64,000 bases of DNA from Qipengyuania sp. SS22. Its GTDB lineage: Bacteria > Pseudomonadota > Alphaproteobacteria > Sphingomonadales > Sphingomonadaceae. A program made the translations under genes and the position numbers. Location: positions 1,873,501 to 1,937,500 of the forward strand of contig NZ_CP107048.1 of assembly GCF_025736935.1 (NCBI RefSeq). Direction: 5' to 3'. Below, piece by piece: positions 63,096 to 64,000 of this stretch. The notes below the pieces were generated by a model that had not been told where the DNA came from, searched no databases, and saw nothing but the letters and a program-made list of their open reading frames with translations. Numbering within the stretch: the stretch's first letter is position 1; every line of letters starts with the position of its first letter.

Positions 63096-64000
63096 TCAGC
63101 GGCGCGCGAGCGCTGCTTCGCTTTGGGCCATCAGCTTGTCGATGATCGCGGCGACCGGTTCTTCTTCCTTGAGCATACCGACCGATTGCCCGGCCATGAG
63201 GCTGCCGCTTTCGACATCGCCGTCGATCACCGCGCGGCGCAATGCGCCCGCCCAGTAATGCTCGATCTGCAATTGCGCCTCGTTCATCGCGATCTCCTCG
63301 CGGTCTAGAACGCCGGCAACCTCGATCTGTTTCCGGGTAAACAACTCACTTCCCTTGTTTTTTAGCGCGCGGACCGGGATTACCGGCAGGCGCGGATCGA
63401 CCTGCACGCTGGCCACCGCATCGCGGGCCGAAGCGCGGAAAAACGCCTTCTTGAAATCGGGATGCGCGATGCTTTCCTGCGCGCAGGCGAAGCGCGTGCC
63501 GAGCTGGACGCCCGCCGCACCCATTTCCAGATAGCCCGCGATCGCCTGGCCCCGGCCGATGCCGCCGGCAACAAAGATAAGGTGATCCTCGGCCAGTTCG
63601 GGCAGCATTTCCTGCGCCAACACGCTGGTCGACACGGGGCCGATATGGCCGCCGGCTTCCATCCCCTCGATTACCAGCGCATCCGCGCCCGAGCGCAGCA
63701 GCTTCTTGGCCAGCGCCAGTGTGGGGGCGAAACAGATCACCTTGGCGGGATTGTTGCCGCCCTTGATCGCCTCGACACTGCCCTTGGGCGGAATGCCGCC
63801 CGCCAGCACGACATGGCCCACTGCGTGTTTCTCGCATACCGCAATGAGGTCGAACAGATCGGGGTGCATGGTGATCAGGTTCACGCCGAAGGGCTTGTCG
63901 GTCAGCGCCTTGGTCGCGGCGATCTCGGCATCGAGCAGATCGGGGGTCATCGCCCCGCAGGCAATCACGCCGAAGCCGCCCGCATTGGAGATGGCGGATA
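63096..64000 (-). CDS. Nitronate monooxygenase-like flavoprotein, 5' end off window
   Basis: C-terminal 300 codons visible; the start lies beyond the window. TIM barrel with SNAGGFGVIACGAM (NPD loop), VGHVVLAGGIPPKGSVEAIKG, LVIEGMEAGGHIGP (the substrate His in GGHIGP) and FVAGGIGRGQAIAGYLEMGAAGVQLGTRF for FMN phosphate. It oxidises nitronates/propionate-3-nitronate or acts as a related FMN enzyme (the group also holds enoyl reductases). Confidence 0.93.
   Translation of the reverse strand, partial: SAISNAGGFGVIACGAMTPDLLDAEIAATKALTDKPFGVNLITMHPDLFDLIAVCEKHAVGHVVLAGGIPPKGSVEAIKGGNNPAKVICFAPTLALAKKLLRSGADALVIEGMEAGGHIGPVSTSVLAQEMLPELAEDHLIFVAGGIGRGQAIAGYLEMGAAGVQLGTRFACAQESIAHPDFKKAFFRASARDAVASVQVDPRLPVIPVRALKNKGSELFTRKQIEVAGVLDREEIAMNEAQLQIEHYWAGALRRAVIDGDVESGSLMAGQSVGMLKEEEPVAAIIDKLMAQSEAALARR

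Overview
The window is high-GC, gene-dense chromosomal DNA of an alphaproteobacterium, most likely a Sphingomonadales member of the Erythrobacter/Altererythrobacter type. The signs are the his gene order with a tiny extra gene inside it, an alpha-type SspB, a 41-residue L36 lacking the zinc-ligand pattern, a CC_3452-type secreted protein, and acyl-CoA dehydrogenases, TonB receptors and S9/DUF885 peptidases typical of marine or freshwater sphingomonads. One tRNA (Leu, CAG) and one TPP riboswitch were found. There is no rRNA, CRISPR array or prophage.

Layout. 1-5687: a truncated secreted-protein gene, then comM (yifB), split at its Walker B region by a complete 3.5-kb IS1595-family element. The element has 25-bp terminal inverted repeats, a probable 8-bp target duplication and five passenger genes. 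5691-9394: small conserved genes, an HxlR regulator with a palindrome-rich divergent promoter, a HAD hydrolase and rpmJ. 9544-13270: minus-strand histidine genes hisB-hisH-hisA-hisF-hisE with a 51-codon membrane peptide gene and a HIT protein. 13383-16165: sspB, gmk and a GGDEF protein. 16190-25533: a fatty or hydroxy-acid catabolic cluster on both strands, with three acyl-CoA dehydrogenases, two SDRs, a sugar/cation-type MFS transporter, a zinc alcohol dehydrogenase and an aminoglycoside-phosphotransferase-like kinase. 25583-37337: dapD and many small housekeeping or stress genes (DUF2945, DUF3008, DUF1810, DUF427, SWIB, PEBP, S41 protease, fasciclin, HPF, DUF188).

37338-41500 is the most disturbed stretch. 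It holds a decayed copy of the DUF188 gene behind a genomic palindrome. Next is a lower-GC accessory patch with a small CxxC protein, a possible winged-helix protein under a 31-bp inverted repeat, a tiny ORF before tandem terminators, and a HEPN-like protein. Last come two displaced copies of the thiC 3' end, each followed by an unrelated gene. 41500-43963 is the TPP-riboswitch-controlled thiC operon.

44031-48105 is an iron-uptake operon with a Fur-box-like site (TonB siderophore receptor, membrane protein, PepSY reductase-like protein). 48158-64000 holds an S9 peptidase, two tandem DUF885 metallopeptidase-like paralogues, a Baeyer-Villiger-type monooxygenase, tRNA-Leu, an NDUFA9-like protein, an NfeD/SPFH pair, a Tat-lipoprotein dienelactone hydrolase, a quinohaemoprotein alcohol dehydrogenase, purU and a nitronate monooxygenase cut by the window end.

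Two themes stand out. comM, a DNA-uptake branch-migration helicase gene, is broken by a passenger-rich IS. The thiC 3' end appears to have been replaced repeatedly by incoming DNA, leaving older ends stacked downstream.
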